Assembly (NCBI GenBank): GCA_022419385.1
Contig: JAJUBI010000007.1
Location: 405,768-469,767 of the forward strand
From: Paraconiothyrium sp. Pb-2020
Lineage: Eukaryota; Ascomycota; Dothideomycetes; Pleosporales; Didymosphaeriaceae
Length of the DNA stretch: 64,000 nucleotides
Reading direction: 5' to 3'
A program made the position numbers and the translations under genes. Below the pieces are notes generated by a model. The model was not told where the DNA came from and searched no databases. It was given only the letters and a program-made list of their open reading frames with translations. Within the stretch, counting starts at the first letter, position 1. Every line of letters starts with the position of its first letter. This document shows positions 44,087-58,500 of this stretch, piece by piece.

Positions 44087-47000
44087 TGGAGGGTGCAAAG
44101 AAATCAGTTCCCTTTCTCGATGTCAGTGTTCAGGGCACTATGTGGAGAGTCGATGGGATCTGAGGGTTCATAGTCTGGAGCCGACATGCAACCACGGGTC
44201 ACTCCCAGCCAGTGCTGATCTCATGAGCCGGATCCACGCTGTAATCATTGCTCAAGGGCGTGGCAAAGCCGGACATTCACTATGGGGCCCGAGTTGAGCA
44301 TGCTGTAGGTATGTCGATCTTTGACAGTTGTGACCTTCGGGCGGGATTGCTCTAACCCAGCTCACTTGGGCTAAGAAATGCTACCCCGTAACGCCCACAG
44401 CCAACTTTTTGGCCTCAACGGAAGATCCTGCTTGAGTTGGTCGAGGAATGGACGGCTTGATGGACCCCTGGCTGCGACGCAACGCCTGGGATCAGTAAAT
44501 GCGCGCTATTGCTGTTTCAATCGGCTGTGTGCTGTATGATCCGTACAAGGATGACAAGCTCGAGCCTAGGGGCTGAGCGAGCGCTGATCTGTGGAGTTCA
44601 ATGGAAGACGCCGAGCGATCGCGCAATGAGAATGAAAAATCGTGTTCCTGAGCGGCTCTTTGCCGTACCATGCGTCTGCACGATTATGGATGTGGCGCTG
44701 ATCATTACTCTAAATGCGGTAAAACCAGACCCTAAATGTACGAACAATCTACTTCCTGTACCAACCAGAACCGCACGAGAGACCCTTGGATGCAGCTCAC
44801 ATTTCGCTACAGAGAGTCAGCATGCACCTCACCGCTGCAACAACGGCTCTGTAACATGACTTAAGGAGTCGGGTTTTCGGGTTCAGCTTGCCTAATGGTG
44901 GTGTGGTGATACTATTCGCTACCCGAGGTCGAACCACCTTCGTACGCCACGAAGACAGACCGTAGAGCGATGCTGATTCATCGTTACTATGTGATCGCTC
45001 ACTGACTTCGTGCAATGCCTGGATTAAAGATTCTTACTGTCCCAATTACCACGTTGACTCTACATGTTGACTTTGTGCTTGTACAGTCGACCTCGTATCG
45101 GTTTCATGCCGCCGTAGAAAGTCCGATTCTCGCCATACCCTGTGGGTCGCGGCCACCGCCGAACACTCCGCTGCATGAGTAGCATAACTCCTTCCAGCGT
45201 TTTGAATGACTAACCTACGCATTCGTCTCGAGGGTGCGTCACCCTCCTCGCCCTGACTAGACTAGCAGCTGTGGGTCTCCTGATGCCTTGTTAGCCTCAC
45301 CTCCACCGACATGTTGTATTCGGGGATCAAGACAGGGCAATTACCAAACGTGAGCCACCCGCTTCAACTTCGCAAACGATTGGTGGAATGACCAAACAAT
45401 GTCCACATCCAGAGGTTTTCGCGAGCCATGTCCCACAGCATGCTTGAGTATACTGTCCGGTGGAGCATTGCATCTCAACGAAGAATGTCGCCTGGTCGAC
45501 GAGAATCGCCGATGACATCACATTCCACTTATGAGCTGATATTTAGAGCATCTCCGCTATTCGAACTGACACGTTCTAGCTAACAGGTTATCGTATACGC
45601 GCGTCAACATCTGTGATTGTCGTGGCACAGAGACCCCATCCGCTGCAAAGTGGACTTCTGCTACCCTGGTGGATTGCGGAAACACCGAGAATGGCGTAGT
45701 CATGCTTCTAGACGTTTGCGTACGCTCGATTCAATCTTTGACACGAAGGATGACACTATAACCAAGGAACAGAAAACGCAAAGGGTAAGCGGTAGCTCGT
45801 ATTAGCTGTACACTTTCAGCCGAATAGCTAAGCGCTACGCTGGTGTTTTGTGGATTCCGGCAGAATGGCGTATTGGAGACAAGTGAGTTTAGTCTCCGCG
45901 GCGAATCGAGGAATGCCATGCAGACATTTCTTACGGGTAGCGAGATGAAGGTGTACGCACGAGAAAGCCTAGCTCGAGGCCCTGAGTGTCTTAGTCTGTT
46001 TGGGAGAGCGAAATCTGAACGCCACATCCTTAGTACTAACCTCGCCGCCGACTAGGGTAGATGTACGGTAGATCATTTCGACTTCGAACATCAGGCAAAG
46101 TATTCCGAAAAGGTGTCCATTTAGTCACACCACTAGTTATGTGCTGTCGCTGCCGGTATTTTTCCCTCCCCGGCAATGCAATTGCTCGAATGTCGACAGA
46201 GGACACGATATAGTACAGGAACCTCGGATGGCTAAATTAAATGGGTCCCGGGCGGGTACCAAGGCCTTAGACTGCCGCTCTGCCGCTCCCGGCAGGTCCA
46301 AGTACCCCACAGTAAGAGTAATGTTTGGTAGTATACTTGCTGTTCGAGCTGGTGATCGTCATAGCAGGTGGAGCACGTGTCAGCTAATACTGAAAATTTG
46401 GTGCAATGTGCAGGCAGAAGCCGCATGATCAAGCCATGGTCCGGACATACGATGAAGCCAGGAGCTGAGCGATGCCAGACATGGGTCTTATTCCAAATGG
46501 TAATGCAACTTCCTAAAACTCGATGTCGATGCAGGAAAGCCCGTAGCTCGCTCGAAGCCACAGAGCAACGCATATGCATCAAAAATACCGGCGGAAGAAG
46601 CCGTAGGCAACCGCGGCGGGCTAGGGTTAACGAGGGCGGGTCGGAGATGGGAGCGGGAAAGCCGCCATGCCATGGTTTCCGCTACGCTACCTTCTACTCC
46701 GTGTACGCAGATTTTCTGGAACACAGCGTGACGTGACCGTTGAGTGGCTACCACAAGGGCGCCTATCAGGTGGGTCGCACGACAGGGGAACGCGTATGAG
46801 GCGTCCACATAGAGTCCAGCGCGTTTTCGTGGACCCACGAGAGAGGAATGACAGCGTATCGTTGCAGACCGGAGCGGCAGATTATGATGACGATCGCATG
46901 TCAAGTCTGGCATCAGGTGGGCGAGAGGCGAGGTGACTGCGATGGCTGTGAGGCGGACAGCTGACGGGCGTGTGGAAGGTCAGAGAGTTGGCGGGGACAC

Positions 47001-48215
47001 CGGGGGACGTTGACGGAGACGATGTCCCCGTTCCTAGACGGCTAGATCGTTCCACTATGTCGGGTCGCTTGGCCTTGCACATCAGGAACCCAAGGTGGAT
47101 CAGTGACATGGACATGAACTGGGTGTATGGGCGGATACAAACCAGCATCGACTTTTCAGGCCCGCCATCGCGAATAGGGAATCCTCATTGCGGCTGTCTC
47201 CACTCCTTGATTCGCTGTTCGCCGCAACGGGAATTCACTCTTCCGTATCGCTTCCTTAACCGACAGTCGTCGTGGTGAAGACTTTGCAGTCACGTGGACG
47301 CTATGACCCCGGCCGCCCCGCAGCGTTGGCGCCGAGAACCTGCCACCACACGCGTTGTCAGCTCCTCTCTCCACCGCAGCTCGTATTTGGTGCGACTCCG
47401 GACGCATGCATGCCAATCCACCGTATTGTTATTTACCTGACCGGCATTCAGTCCAGCTTGCTCCGGTGCGCCGTGGCTAATGTGCAGCGTCTATTGCGCC
47501 GTCACGTGGCAGCGCTACACCCAACTGATGCATCCAGCGCAGTCCGCTGACGATCGCTCCAGCTTTGTGAATACCCTGGGGTTCAGATCACTTTGACACT
47601 GCCGATCGTTCGTGATGTTTCCATGGCTCAATCTGGTCCACCCTGGGCCAGGACCTGGCGTAACGTCCTCGTAGACGACCATGTTTACCCGTACCCGGAG
47701 ACTTCAGCAACGGTGGAGGGTGGAATGCAACCTGAGTATCGTGCTATTTCGGGCAGCTGTTGGTGGCAATGACCTCATCCGGCGGTCGAGCAGATGCGCT
47801 GCACGAGAACGCTCAGGAGGCGGGCAGGGGGTCTGAGAGGCGCCCGGAATCAGTAGTGTAGACGGACTAGCTCGTCAATCGCACGATCCTGAGTCTGGCT
47901 GTGGTCCCTGGTTGCTGTAGTTTCCTGAAAGTCGTCGACCCTCTGCGAATCGTTTCCGAACATAGGCCGGATCGCTTGACCGCGGTGTGTGTGAGTAGTT
48001 CCCCTGTAGAATTTCTCCCAAGTGCTAGAGCTGCCCGTCTCTGATCCAAAGAAACAGCTAGTATACTTTGTCTCCATCGACTTTCCAGACTTTTGGGTGC
48101 GCACATTTCCATTGTCCCACACATACCCATTGTACCTCGATTGCGTGGATACGCGACATAGTGTTGTACGTATAGCCCCATTTGTAATATCTAACTCTTA
48201 GCTTCATCAAACATC
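44087..48215. other. gene-poor divergent region between ABCC transporter and NRPS
   Basis: About 4.1 kb holding the promoters of both genes. No exon chain with domains was found on either strand; scattered frames of 60-140 codons lack recognisable motifs. Such a long spacer is unusual for this gene pair; it may hide decayed or very divergent small genes. Confidence 0.45.
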
Positions 48216-51200
48216 ATGGCTTTGGACAAGGCACAAGTTCAATCATGCCAATTCCCTTCCTTAGGTAGAGGCTCTGGCAGTGACCAGAAACGGCCGCTGT
48301 CGGTCAGGGTGGAGCTACAACGCCCAGAATTGCTGCAACAAATCTTCGCGGAAGATAATGGCGACGCTTCCCTCGTTGCAGCTGTCAGGGCGGCGTGGGC
48401 ATTGGTGCTACGCACATATACCGGCTTGGACCAGGTTTGCTTCGGCTATGGGGAGGTCGGAGGCGACAAAACGACCGACGACAACGGACAAAGAGATCCT
48501 GTTGTCGCATTCCATGTCAGTGATGAGGTTGCGATTGCGGATCTTATTCAGCGCGCAAAAGACGATAGCTTCGCACCTGCCCAGTCCGGACATGAGAGCT
48601 TTCAATACAACACCTCAGTGTTGTTCCGTTTTGCTGTGCATGGAGGCACAACCTCAGGAAATAGTAAAACGGCGCCGATGACGATGGCAGCGTCGGTAGG
48701 TCGTACTCTATCCCTATAGTCGCAGCGCTCGCTAATGTATCTCATGATAGTGTCACCTGCGCCTCCTCGTCAAGGTACTGAAGACTGGTATCAGTGTCCT
48801 GCTTGAGTATCGTAATTCTTATATATCGACTGAATTCGCCAGAAGTATTGCGAGTACCACCGACAAAGCGCTAGAACTTGCTCTTTCTTCACCAGAATTG
48901 ATCGTCCGCGAAGCCGACCTGCTCAGCGACCGTAACCGGAATCAAATCGAGAAATGGAACTCTGAGCCTTTGCTTCGTGTCGACAGCACGATTCATGATA
49001 CCATCGCATCGGTAACAAGTCGGATCCCTGATGTGGAGGCAGTCGCATCATGGGACGGAAACTTCACATATCGCGAGCTTGACGAGCATGCATGTCGTCT
49101 CGCAGCACGATTGATGGAGCTCGGGGTGGGCGCCGATGTCATTGTGCCATTGTGCTTTCATAAGTAAGATTCGTGGATGAGTTGTTGTTCGATGTGTTGA
49201 CGAGTATCAGGACACGATGGAACGTGGTTGCCGTGCTTGGCGTGCTGATTGCGGGAGGCGCATGTAAGTAGTCATTTCCTTATCGTGCACCCCGCGCCTT
49301 CCCCACGCCGCATCAACATCGGTCCGAGGCCATTGGCATACGGGCCTGTGTAAGACTCACAGCGGATTGAACGTGTACTGACCTTTTAAAAGTCCTACCG
49401 CTCGACCCTGCGGCTCCTAGAGAGCGTCTTGAATTCCTCGTTCATGCTGTCGGTGCCAAGGTCGTCCTATGCTCTCCTTCCGAGTCTCATATTGTCGATG
49501 GCCTTGCAGATAACCTTCTTGCTATTGACGAGGAATTCATCGGAACCCTTTCGCCATTTGCAGAGCGGCCTCAAAGCCGTGTCGGCAGCCACAATGCGGC
49601 TTACATCATTCCAACATCAGGCACTACGGGCCAGCCAAAGCTGTCTCTGCTTGAGCATGGAAACTACTGTACGGGAGCAAGCGCGCATTTCGTAGGACTT
49701 GGGTTCGATACAAAGCCTCTGCGCGCACTACAGTTTGCCGCGCACTCCTTCGATTCATCAGTACTAGAGATCTTGTCCCCACTCATGTTTGGTGGCACCA
49801 TCTGCATCCCAGATGAAAACGACAGACTGAATGACATCTCTAAAGTGATTAATGATATGAAAATCACCTGGGCCAGTTTGACCCCTACCTTTGTCCGCTT
49901 TCTCGAGCCTTCAATGATACCAACATTGGCCACCATAATCCTCATGGGTGAGGCTATGTCGCAAGCCAACTTGGACACATGGTCCCAGATCAATCTAATA
50001 AATGGGTAAGCAGGAAGCGATGATTACTGTGACTTGGCTGACCAATTTCAAAGTTACGGCCCAAGTGAGTGCGCAGTGTGTTCTTCCTCTTGCCTGCATA
50101 TGCAACCAACCTCGGATCCGAAGAATATTGGTCTACCTGTTGGCTGTCACCTCTGGGTTGTTGATCCGGAAAATCGTCACCGCAGACTCCCTGTCGGGTG
50201 CACCGGCGAACTCTTGATTGAGGGACACATTGCTGGTCGAGGCTATCTGGGCGATGAAGTGAAGACAGCACAGGCCTTTGTCACAGATGTCGCATGGGCT
50301 AGTCAGCCTTTCCGAGGCTACCTTACAGGAGATCTGGTTATCCAGCGACCCGATGGCGGCTTCACCATCGTAGGACGCAAGGATAATCAAGTGGTAAGCG
50401 GACAAGTCCCTCCCATGATCCGTACTGATCCGGCTCGCAGAAATATCACGGCCAACGAATCGAGCTCCTAGAGATTGAACATCACCTAAACCTTGACTCA
50501 CTGGTCAAGCATAATCTAGTGTTCTTGCCGAAGACCGGACCTTGTAAGGAACGGCTGGTCGCCGTTGTGACTCTCGCACAAAACTCGACGGAAGATCAGC
50601 CACTTGTCCTCTTCGAAGGACAGGAAAAGACTACAGCCGATGCTGATGTGGAGGCCATACGTGCTCGGGTATCAACTCACCTGCCATTCTACATGGTACC
50701 TACAGTGTGGATTGCAGTTGCATCACTTCCTCTCCTCACATCTGGAAAGTTAGACCGAAAGCGGACCTCTCAATGGCTCGGTGAAATGTCTGACGAGACT
50801 TACCAACATGCTGTTCCAGCGACTACAGACTCATCTTCACAGGATGAATCCGCTTCTTCTCGGGAAAGTCTACTGAGGTCGATCTGGGCACGTGTCTTGA
50901 ACCTGCCGGTTGAGCAGATTGGTTTGAACCGTGCGTTCTTGTCACTAGGTGGCGATTCGATCTCTGCTAGTAGGTACAAGCGCATTGCCGTCGGTACAAG
51001 ACTAACGAGTATCTAGTGCAAGTGATGAGTCAATGCCGGAAGCAGGGAATTAGTGTTGGTGTGCAGGAAATTCTACGCTCGCGCTCGCTCATAGAACTAG
51101 CGACCTTGGTGAAAGAGGTCCAAGTCTCCGCGGACCGCGCTATTGAGGAGATTGATGTGCCTTTCGATCTGACGCCGATCCAGTGTCTTTGGTTCCAGCT

Positions 51201-52560
51201 CCCTAACCAGGGACATGGCCACTTCAATCAGTCGTTCTACCTCAAGGTCCAGCGCAATGTCAATACAGCAGACTTCCGGGCAGCCGTGGAGACGCTTGTG
51301 GGCAGGCATTGTAAGTAAACATCGTTTGTCCGTTCCAGGGAATTCAAGCTTACTGTCATCCTTAGCTATGCTTCGGGCTCGATTCACGTTGTCGGATGAA
51401 AATGTGTGGCAGCAGCGTGTTACCAACAATATCTCTGACTCATACCGATTTCGCCACACGGCAGTCACAACAAAGGAGCAGGTTGATAACATGATTGAAG
51501 ACTCACAGAAATGTCTTCACCATGCAACGGGCCCCCTACTCGCCGTCGATCTCTTCGAGCTCGGCAACGAGCAGCACGCCTTTCTTGTAGCCCATCATCT
51601 TGTTATCGACTTGGTATCGTGGCGCCTAATTCTTGAGGAGCTCGAGGAACTACTTACGGGTGGCTCCTTGTTGCCACCAGCCCTACCTTTTCAGAAATGG
51701 GCGCAGTTGCAGCGTGACCATGCTAAAACGCTGCGGCCTGATAAGGTACTACCGCCCGCAGATATACCAGCGCTCGATTTCAGCTACTGGGGCATCCAAC
51801 ATGCGGACAATACGTATGGAAATGCCGGCCACGCGAGCTTCGAGCTGAGCCGAGACCACACTGCGCTATTCTTGGGCGATTGTCACGCACCCCTCAGGAC
51901 TGAGCCAGTAGAAGTTCTTCTGGCTTCACTCCTTCACTCGTGGTCGAAAGTGTTCCATGGCAGATCCATTCCAGCTATTTTCAACGAAGGACATGGCAGG
52001 GAGCCCTGGGACTCAGACATTGACATCACCCGGACAGTGGGCTGGTTCACTACTGTTTATCCCATATCCGTCACACCTTCTGACGACCCCATTGAGACAA
52101 TCCGCATGGTGAAGGACTTCAGACGCCAGATATCCTTCAATGGGAGACCATACTTTGCGAAAAGAGTGCTCACTGAGGATGGGAAGGAAATCTATGGTAC
52201 TCATTGGCCGATGGAGATCAGTTTCAACTATCTCGGACAATATCAAGTAAGTCCATGAACACCTACCGCGTTGTAGCAAACTGGTCTCTGACAGTTGGTA
52301 GCAATTGGAGCGAAAGGATGCGTTACTACAGCCCCTAGAGAGCATGGCTGGCGAGACACGCGGGGCCGGTGGCACGGCTGATGTGGGCTACGCTTCCCCT
52401 CGCTTTGGCCTTTTCGAGATCTCTGCCATCGTCTTCAAAGGCCAGCTGAAGTTCGCATTCACGTTCAATCGCCACATGCAACACCAGGATCGTATCCAGG
52501 AATGGGTATCGAGTTGCAGTCAGGTGCTCACTGGCATGATACAAAGCTTGCCTTCGATCA
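48216..52560 (+). other. NRPS loading module: partial C, A1, T1, E1
   Basis: The first ~220 codons are only the C-terminal half of a condensation fold (AAWALVLRTYTGLDQVCFGY), common at fungal NRPS starts and without an HHxxxDG site. A1 follows: TYRELDEHACRLAARL, core A3 TSGTTGQPK followed by Leu in place of Gly, NGYGPSE, TGDLV, and the A10 lysine in SGKLDRK. T1 has GGDSIS with the pantetheine serine. E1 has HHLVIDLVSWR and FNYLGQ. Eight introns fall inside this module, including 50970-51016 in T1 and two within E1. Reading by eye against the GrsA positions gives an A1 pocket code of about D-S-L-S-I-M-G-V-C. Confidence 0.85.
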
Positions 52561-55500
52561 CGCCCAGGACGACCTTAAGCGACTTCCCGTTACTCACACT
52601 CAACGAAGAACGCTTCCAGGCCATGCTCCACCGCCTCTCCAAATTGGGCGTTCCAGCCAATGAGATTGAGTCTGCATATCCATGCTCTAGTATGCAAGAG
52701 GGACTCTTGCTTTCCCAATCCAAAGACGCAGGATTCTATGCGGCCGTGACTATTCACGAGCTTACCATACCTAACGGACACCCGAAATGGCAAGACATTG
52801 CCGATAGCTGGACTAGGGTCGTTGCGCGACACCCTGCTTTGCGCACAATCTTCCTGGAAAACATTGGTGCTGAAGAAGGCCTGTACGACCAGGTCGTCTT
52901 GAAAAGCGCTGACCCCAACATCGTACATCTCCAATGCGCGACTGAAGAAGAAGCACTTTTGCTTATCGAGGAGCAACGCTCAGTCAGCTATGAGAACGGT
53001 AGCAATCCTCCCCATCGATTCACTATCTGCAGCACAGCCGAGGGCAGAATCTTCTGCTGTCTCGAGATCAGCCACGCTATCATGGACGGGCATTCCATGA
53101 GCGTACTCTTCCGAGACCTGCGGCAGGCTTACGAGAACATCCTCGCCGAGGATGGACCGCCGTATGCCGACTATATTGCATATCTTATGAAACAGCCCCA
53201 GGAGGCCAGCCAAGAGTTTTGGAGGTCCTATCTCAAAGGGAGCGAAGTCTGCTCGTTCCCAATGCTTAACGATGGGGTTATCGCCGAAAAGCAGCTGCAG
53301 AACATTCGCGTAGACTGTGGCAATATTAGCATTCTCGATCTACAAGCGTTCTGCAATGCTAACGGCATTACGCTGGCAAACATATTCCACACGGCATGGG
53401 CAGTCACTCTCAGTCTTTATGTGGATAGTAGCGACGTCACCTTCGGCTACCTCACCTCTGCAAGAGACTCCGATGACATTCCCCGCGTGCAGGATATGGT
53501 GGGACCTATCATCAACACTCTGGTTTGCCGCGTACAACTGGATGACGGCACCCGATCACTGCTGGATGTCATCCGAGATGTCCAGCGCGACTATGTGGAT
53601 GCCATACCGCATCGACACATTGCACTCGCAGAAGTCCAGCATATGTTGGATCTAGCTGGCGCGAATCTCTTCAATACTGCGCTGTCCTACCGACGCCTGC
53701 CCTCCGAGAATACGTCCAACAATGAGAAACTCAAGTATATTGAGAAGGCGCCTATATACGATCCTACTGAGTACCCAGTCTCGATCAATATCGAGGTCTC
53801 TGATGAGGCCGCTATGATCGATCTGGACTTCTGGACGGATTACCTGTCAGCCGCGCAGGCGGAGAACGTCGCCAGTACATTCGTGCGTACCTTGGAGAAC
53901 ATCATCCACAACGCAGAACACAGCCTCAGCTCTCTCGATAATCTGAGCGGAAGGCACTGGCAAAAGATCCAAGATTGGAACGTCATGCCTGAGACCATCC
54001 ATGAGTGTGTGCATCGTAGGTTCGAGGAATGGGTGAAGATACAACCCGATGCCCCTGCAATCCGAGGTCATGATGGCGATTACACTTATGCTGAACTCGA
54101 TGCAGTCACCGAGCGCTTAGCGCACTATCTCGTTGATCTTGGAGTTGGTCCAGAAGTGTTCGTTCCCACGTGCTTCGACAAAAGCACTTTCGCTGTCGTT
54201 GCCATGCTGGCAGTTCTCAAAGCCGGTGGAGCTGCAGTGCCGCTTGATGCTAAGCACCCGAAGCCAGCTCTTGAATCGCGAGTGGAAGATACGCAAGCGC
54301 AAGTAGTGTTGACTACGGCTACTCGCTCGGAACTATTCGAAGACATCGCTCCGGACGTCATTGTTGTTGATTCCGTACTGCTTGACGATCTATCGGACGT
54401 TGAGGATGTGGCGTGCACGGCTGTTGCACCACACAATCCTGCATTCGTCATTTTCACAAGTGGAAGTACTGGCAGGCCAAAGGGTGTCGTGCTGGAACAC
54501 GCAGCATTCGTTACTAGTTCGTACGCCCATGGCAGTAGATTGGGCGTAGGGCGTGAGACTCGGTTCTTACAATTTGCGTCCTACACGTTCGACAACTCTC
54601 TAGAAGAGATGTTCACGACATTGCAAAGAGGAGGTTGTGTCTGCGTCCCGTCCGAAGAAGATCGTAAGTATACATGCATTCTGTTTCTGATTTTTGACTG
54701 AGTCGAGCCTTAGGTATGAACGATTTGTCGGGCGCAATCGCCCGACTCAATGCTAACTTCATGGACTTGACGCCCACAGTTGCATCGCTGCTCAACCCCA
54801 AAGATGTACCCACAATCAAGGGAATGGGCCTTGGCGGAGAAGCCTTGACCAAAGCAGTAGTGGAGCAGTGGAGTCCATACGTGCACGTCATGGGCCAATA
54901 CGGACCCAGCGAAGCTTCTGTCAACTCCGCGTTCAAGAGTTTCAAGAACTTCAAGCAGGGCGATGATCCTACCAACATTGGTAGAGCAGTCGGCAGCGTG
55001 TCGTGGATCGTGGATCCGGCAGATCGCAATCGTTTGGTGCCCATTGGTTGCAAAGGTGAACTGCTCATTGAAGGCCCAATTCTTGCTCGTGGCTATCTGC
55101 GGGATCCAGAAAAGACTCGGTTGGCTTTCATTCAGGATCCGGCTTGGGCTCGTAGTAGTGGTGGGCACAGCCGCCGATTTTACTGCACTGGTAAGTCTTC
55201 ATTGCCTCTTCAATGTTGCGTACGAGCGCAGCTAACTGTTTCTAGGTGATCTGGTGCACTACACTGGCGAAGGAGAAATAATGTATTTAGGCAGAAAAGA
55301 TAGCCAAGTGAAGGTAAGTCGACAATGTGAAATGGTATGTTGCGTTCGCTGACATAAAATAGTTGAATGGTCAACGGATTGAGCTGGGCGAGATCGAGCA
55401 TCATCTGAAGCTTGCTCTTCCCTCTAATGCCCAGTCTGCCGTTGAATTGGTCAAGTTCACAGACAGCAAAGCAACGAAGGCTCTTGTGGGCTTCATTTGC

Positions 55501-58500
55501 CTATCTGAGCTATCAGCCGAGGCCAGAGTTGGGGAGATGACGGAAGACGTGCGAGCCAAGGCGAAAGAAGCAGAAGTCGTCCTTGCGAACGCACTTCCAT
55601 CATACTATGTTCCCTCGATGTTCGTTCCCATGACGAGTATGCCAATGACAACATCTGGCAAGCTCGATCGAAAGGTGTTGCGGCAAATTGCTCAGGCGAT
55701 CCCTGAAGAGAATCTCCATATCTTCCGACTTGCTGGTAAGAGTGGTCGAGCACCATCAGGCCCAGTAGAAACGATACTTGCGCAGCTATGGGCTGCTGTT
55801 CTGAATCTGCCCGCCGACTCCGTTGGTGCCAATGACTCCTTCTTCCGCCTTGGTGGCGATTCCATAGGCGTACGTATTGCCCCGGTACGAAGTCGGCATG
55901 TCTTAGCAGACCCCTCGTACCTCACTCCTATTTTTTCACTTATGCTGACCTTCGACTTTAGGCCATGCGACTAGTCACAGCGAGTCGCAAAGAAGGCATT
56001 GTGCTTGCTGTCTCCAACATATTCTCGCAACCACAATTGGCAGACTTGGCGGCGACTGCTGTTGTCTTGTCTTCGGAAGAGCTTTCCGCCCCTCCTGAGC
56101 CGGAGGTCGCTCCGTTTGAGCTCCTTCCAGAGCATAAAAAACGACATATAATTGATCTGGCCGCGTCCGAGTGTGGGGTCTTTCCAGACTCCATTGAAGA
56201 TATCTATCCTTGTAGTCGACTTCAAGAAGGACTTATCGCGCTCTCAGCGACGGAGCCTGGCTCCTACGTGGCTCAGACAATCTACCGATTGCCAATCGAC
56301 ATCGATGTACAACGCTTCCAGGCTGCTTGGAACAAAGTTGTAGCGGAAGAGGCTATACTGCGCACTCGTATCATATACGTAGAGGACCAAGGCTTCCTAC
56401 AGGTTGTGTTGCGCGACGGTGTAGAATGGTCACAACTGAACAACCTGCAAGACATTAGCAACGCCCACCGTCACCTCCCAGCCAAGCCTGGAGGTCGACT
56501 GGCTTCTTATACCATTGTCGGACGAGATACATCCTCTGTGTTCTTCGTTTGGACTGCGCATCATGCCGTATATGATGGGTGGAGCTTGACGACTCTCCTC
56601 GGTAAAGTTGAGAGCTACTACCAGGACACCACCGAAGCATTGCACGCCGCTGTCCCTTATTCGAGGTTTATCAAATATCTTACCTCACTGGACGCGAAGC
56701 AGTCAGATGATTTCTGGCTTTCGATGTTCGAAGACATCAATGCCCCTCAGTTTCCACAGCTACCAAGCCCCGAGTACAAGGTCGAAGCCTCTGGCCAACT
56801 CCATCATCATGTTCCCGTAACTCGCAGAAGCGGAACGGACATAACAATGCCTTCTATGATACGGGCTGCTTGGGCCCTGATGCTAGGAGCATACTCTGGC
56901 TCAGACGATGTATTATGGGGCGAGACGAACAGTGGACGCGAAGTCCCTGTCCCTGGAATCGAAGACATTATCGGCGCCACCATCACAACGTCCCCTATGC
57001 GTCTGAAAGTCAATCGTCGTGTTACCGTTGGCGATTATCTCCAAGAGGTGCAACGCCGAACCTCCGCTGCTATTCCGCACCAGTTTGCTGGACTGCAGCA
57101 TATCCGCAAGCTTAGTTCGGACACAGCTGCAGCATGCGATTTCCAGAGTCTGTTAGTCATCACAAGTGGAGATGACTTGAAAGACCCTGAAGGTGGACTA
57201 TGGGATCTGCAAAGCACGGGCGCAGTTGGGACCAATTTCTTCAACTACGGTCTCATCTTCGAATGCTCTGTCGACAATACTGGCATCGAAGTCGAGGCTC
57301 ATTATGACAGCCAAGTCATTCAGCCATGGCTCGTTCAGCGCCTGCTCGAGCAATTCGGTTTCTTCATCAACCTGCTCAACAAAGAAGAATCTCTCCAACG
57401 CGTACTTGGAGACTTGAGCGTGCTGAATTCCGCGGATGGAGAAGTGATCTCGGCGTGGAACAGTCGGCCAGTCAACGTTGTGGATAGATGCATTCACGAC
57501 AGCGTCTCCCAGAGCCAAGTCATCCTTCGCCCTACATCGATCGCCATCGATTCATGGGACATCGGTGAGATGTCTTACAAAGAGTTTGATGATCGCACTA
57601 CATGGCTCGCTTCGCGGCTCATGTCCCTTGGTGTTGCACCGCAGAGCTACGTACCCATATGCTTTGAGAAGTCAGGTTGGACTATCGTGGCTATATTCGC
57701 TATTATGAAGTGCGGTGCGGCTTTTGTACCACTCGACTTCGAAGCGCCACTTCTTCGACTTCGTGAGATTGTCGATGACGTGCAGGCCAAGCTCATACTA
57801 TGTGGTTCACAGCATGAAGCTTTGTGCAAGTCTCTATCTTGCAATACGCTTGTTGTTGATCGAAGGGCCACCAACGACCACACGAAGCAGTCTCATAGCT
57901 TCCCATCTATTCAGAGCGACACAACTGCCTATGTACTCTTTACATCAGGCTCAACAGGGAAACCTAAGGGAGCTGTCATCAGCCATCGTGCATTTTCATC
58001 TGCATCTGCGGCATTTGCCCCTGCGTTTGGTATCTCCGAGACCTCTCGCGTTCTGCAATTCTCCTCGTACACATTCGATGCATGCCTCATCGAGATCTTC
58101 AGCACCTTGATCATGGGCGGCACGGTCTGTGTGCCTGATCAGAGTTCAAGGACCAACGATCTCGCTGGTGTTATCAACAAGATGAGGGTCAACTTGGCAT
58201 GTCTCACACCCTCGGTCGTCCGGATGATCCAACCCTCCCAGGTACCTACCGTGAAGACACTCCTATTGGTCGGAGAGGCCATGTCTCAGCAAGATCTGCT
58301 TACTTGGGCTGATCGAGTGACCTTGTGTAACGGCTACGGACCTACCGAATGTAGCGCCATAGCTACTGTCAATATCATGTCTGCTACCACGAAACCCAAC
58401 AACCTTGGTAAGGTTGTCACAGCTAGAGGATGGGTTGTGTCTCGAGATGACATCCATCAACTTGTTCCTGTCGGAGCAGTAGGCGAGCTGATCTTAGAAG

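Noticed and set aside
48216..48719. A separate small gene ending at the stop at 48717-48719
   Set aside because: The stop lies inside a 55-bp intron (48696-48750) with a CTAAT branch; splicing continues the condensation-type fold into A1.
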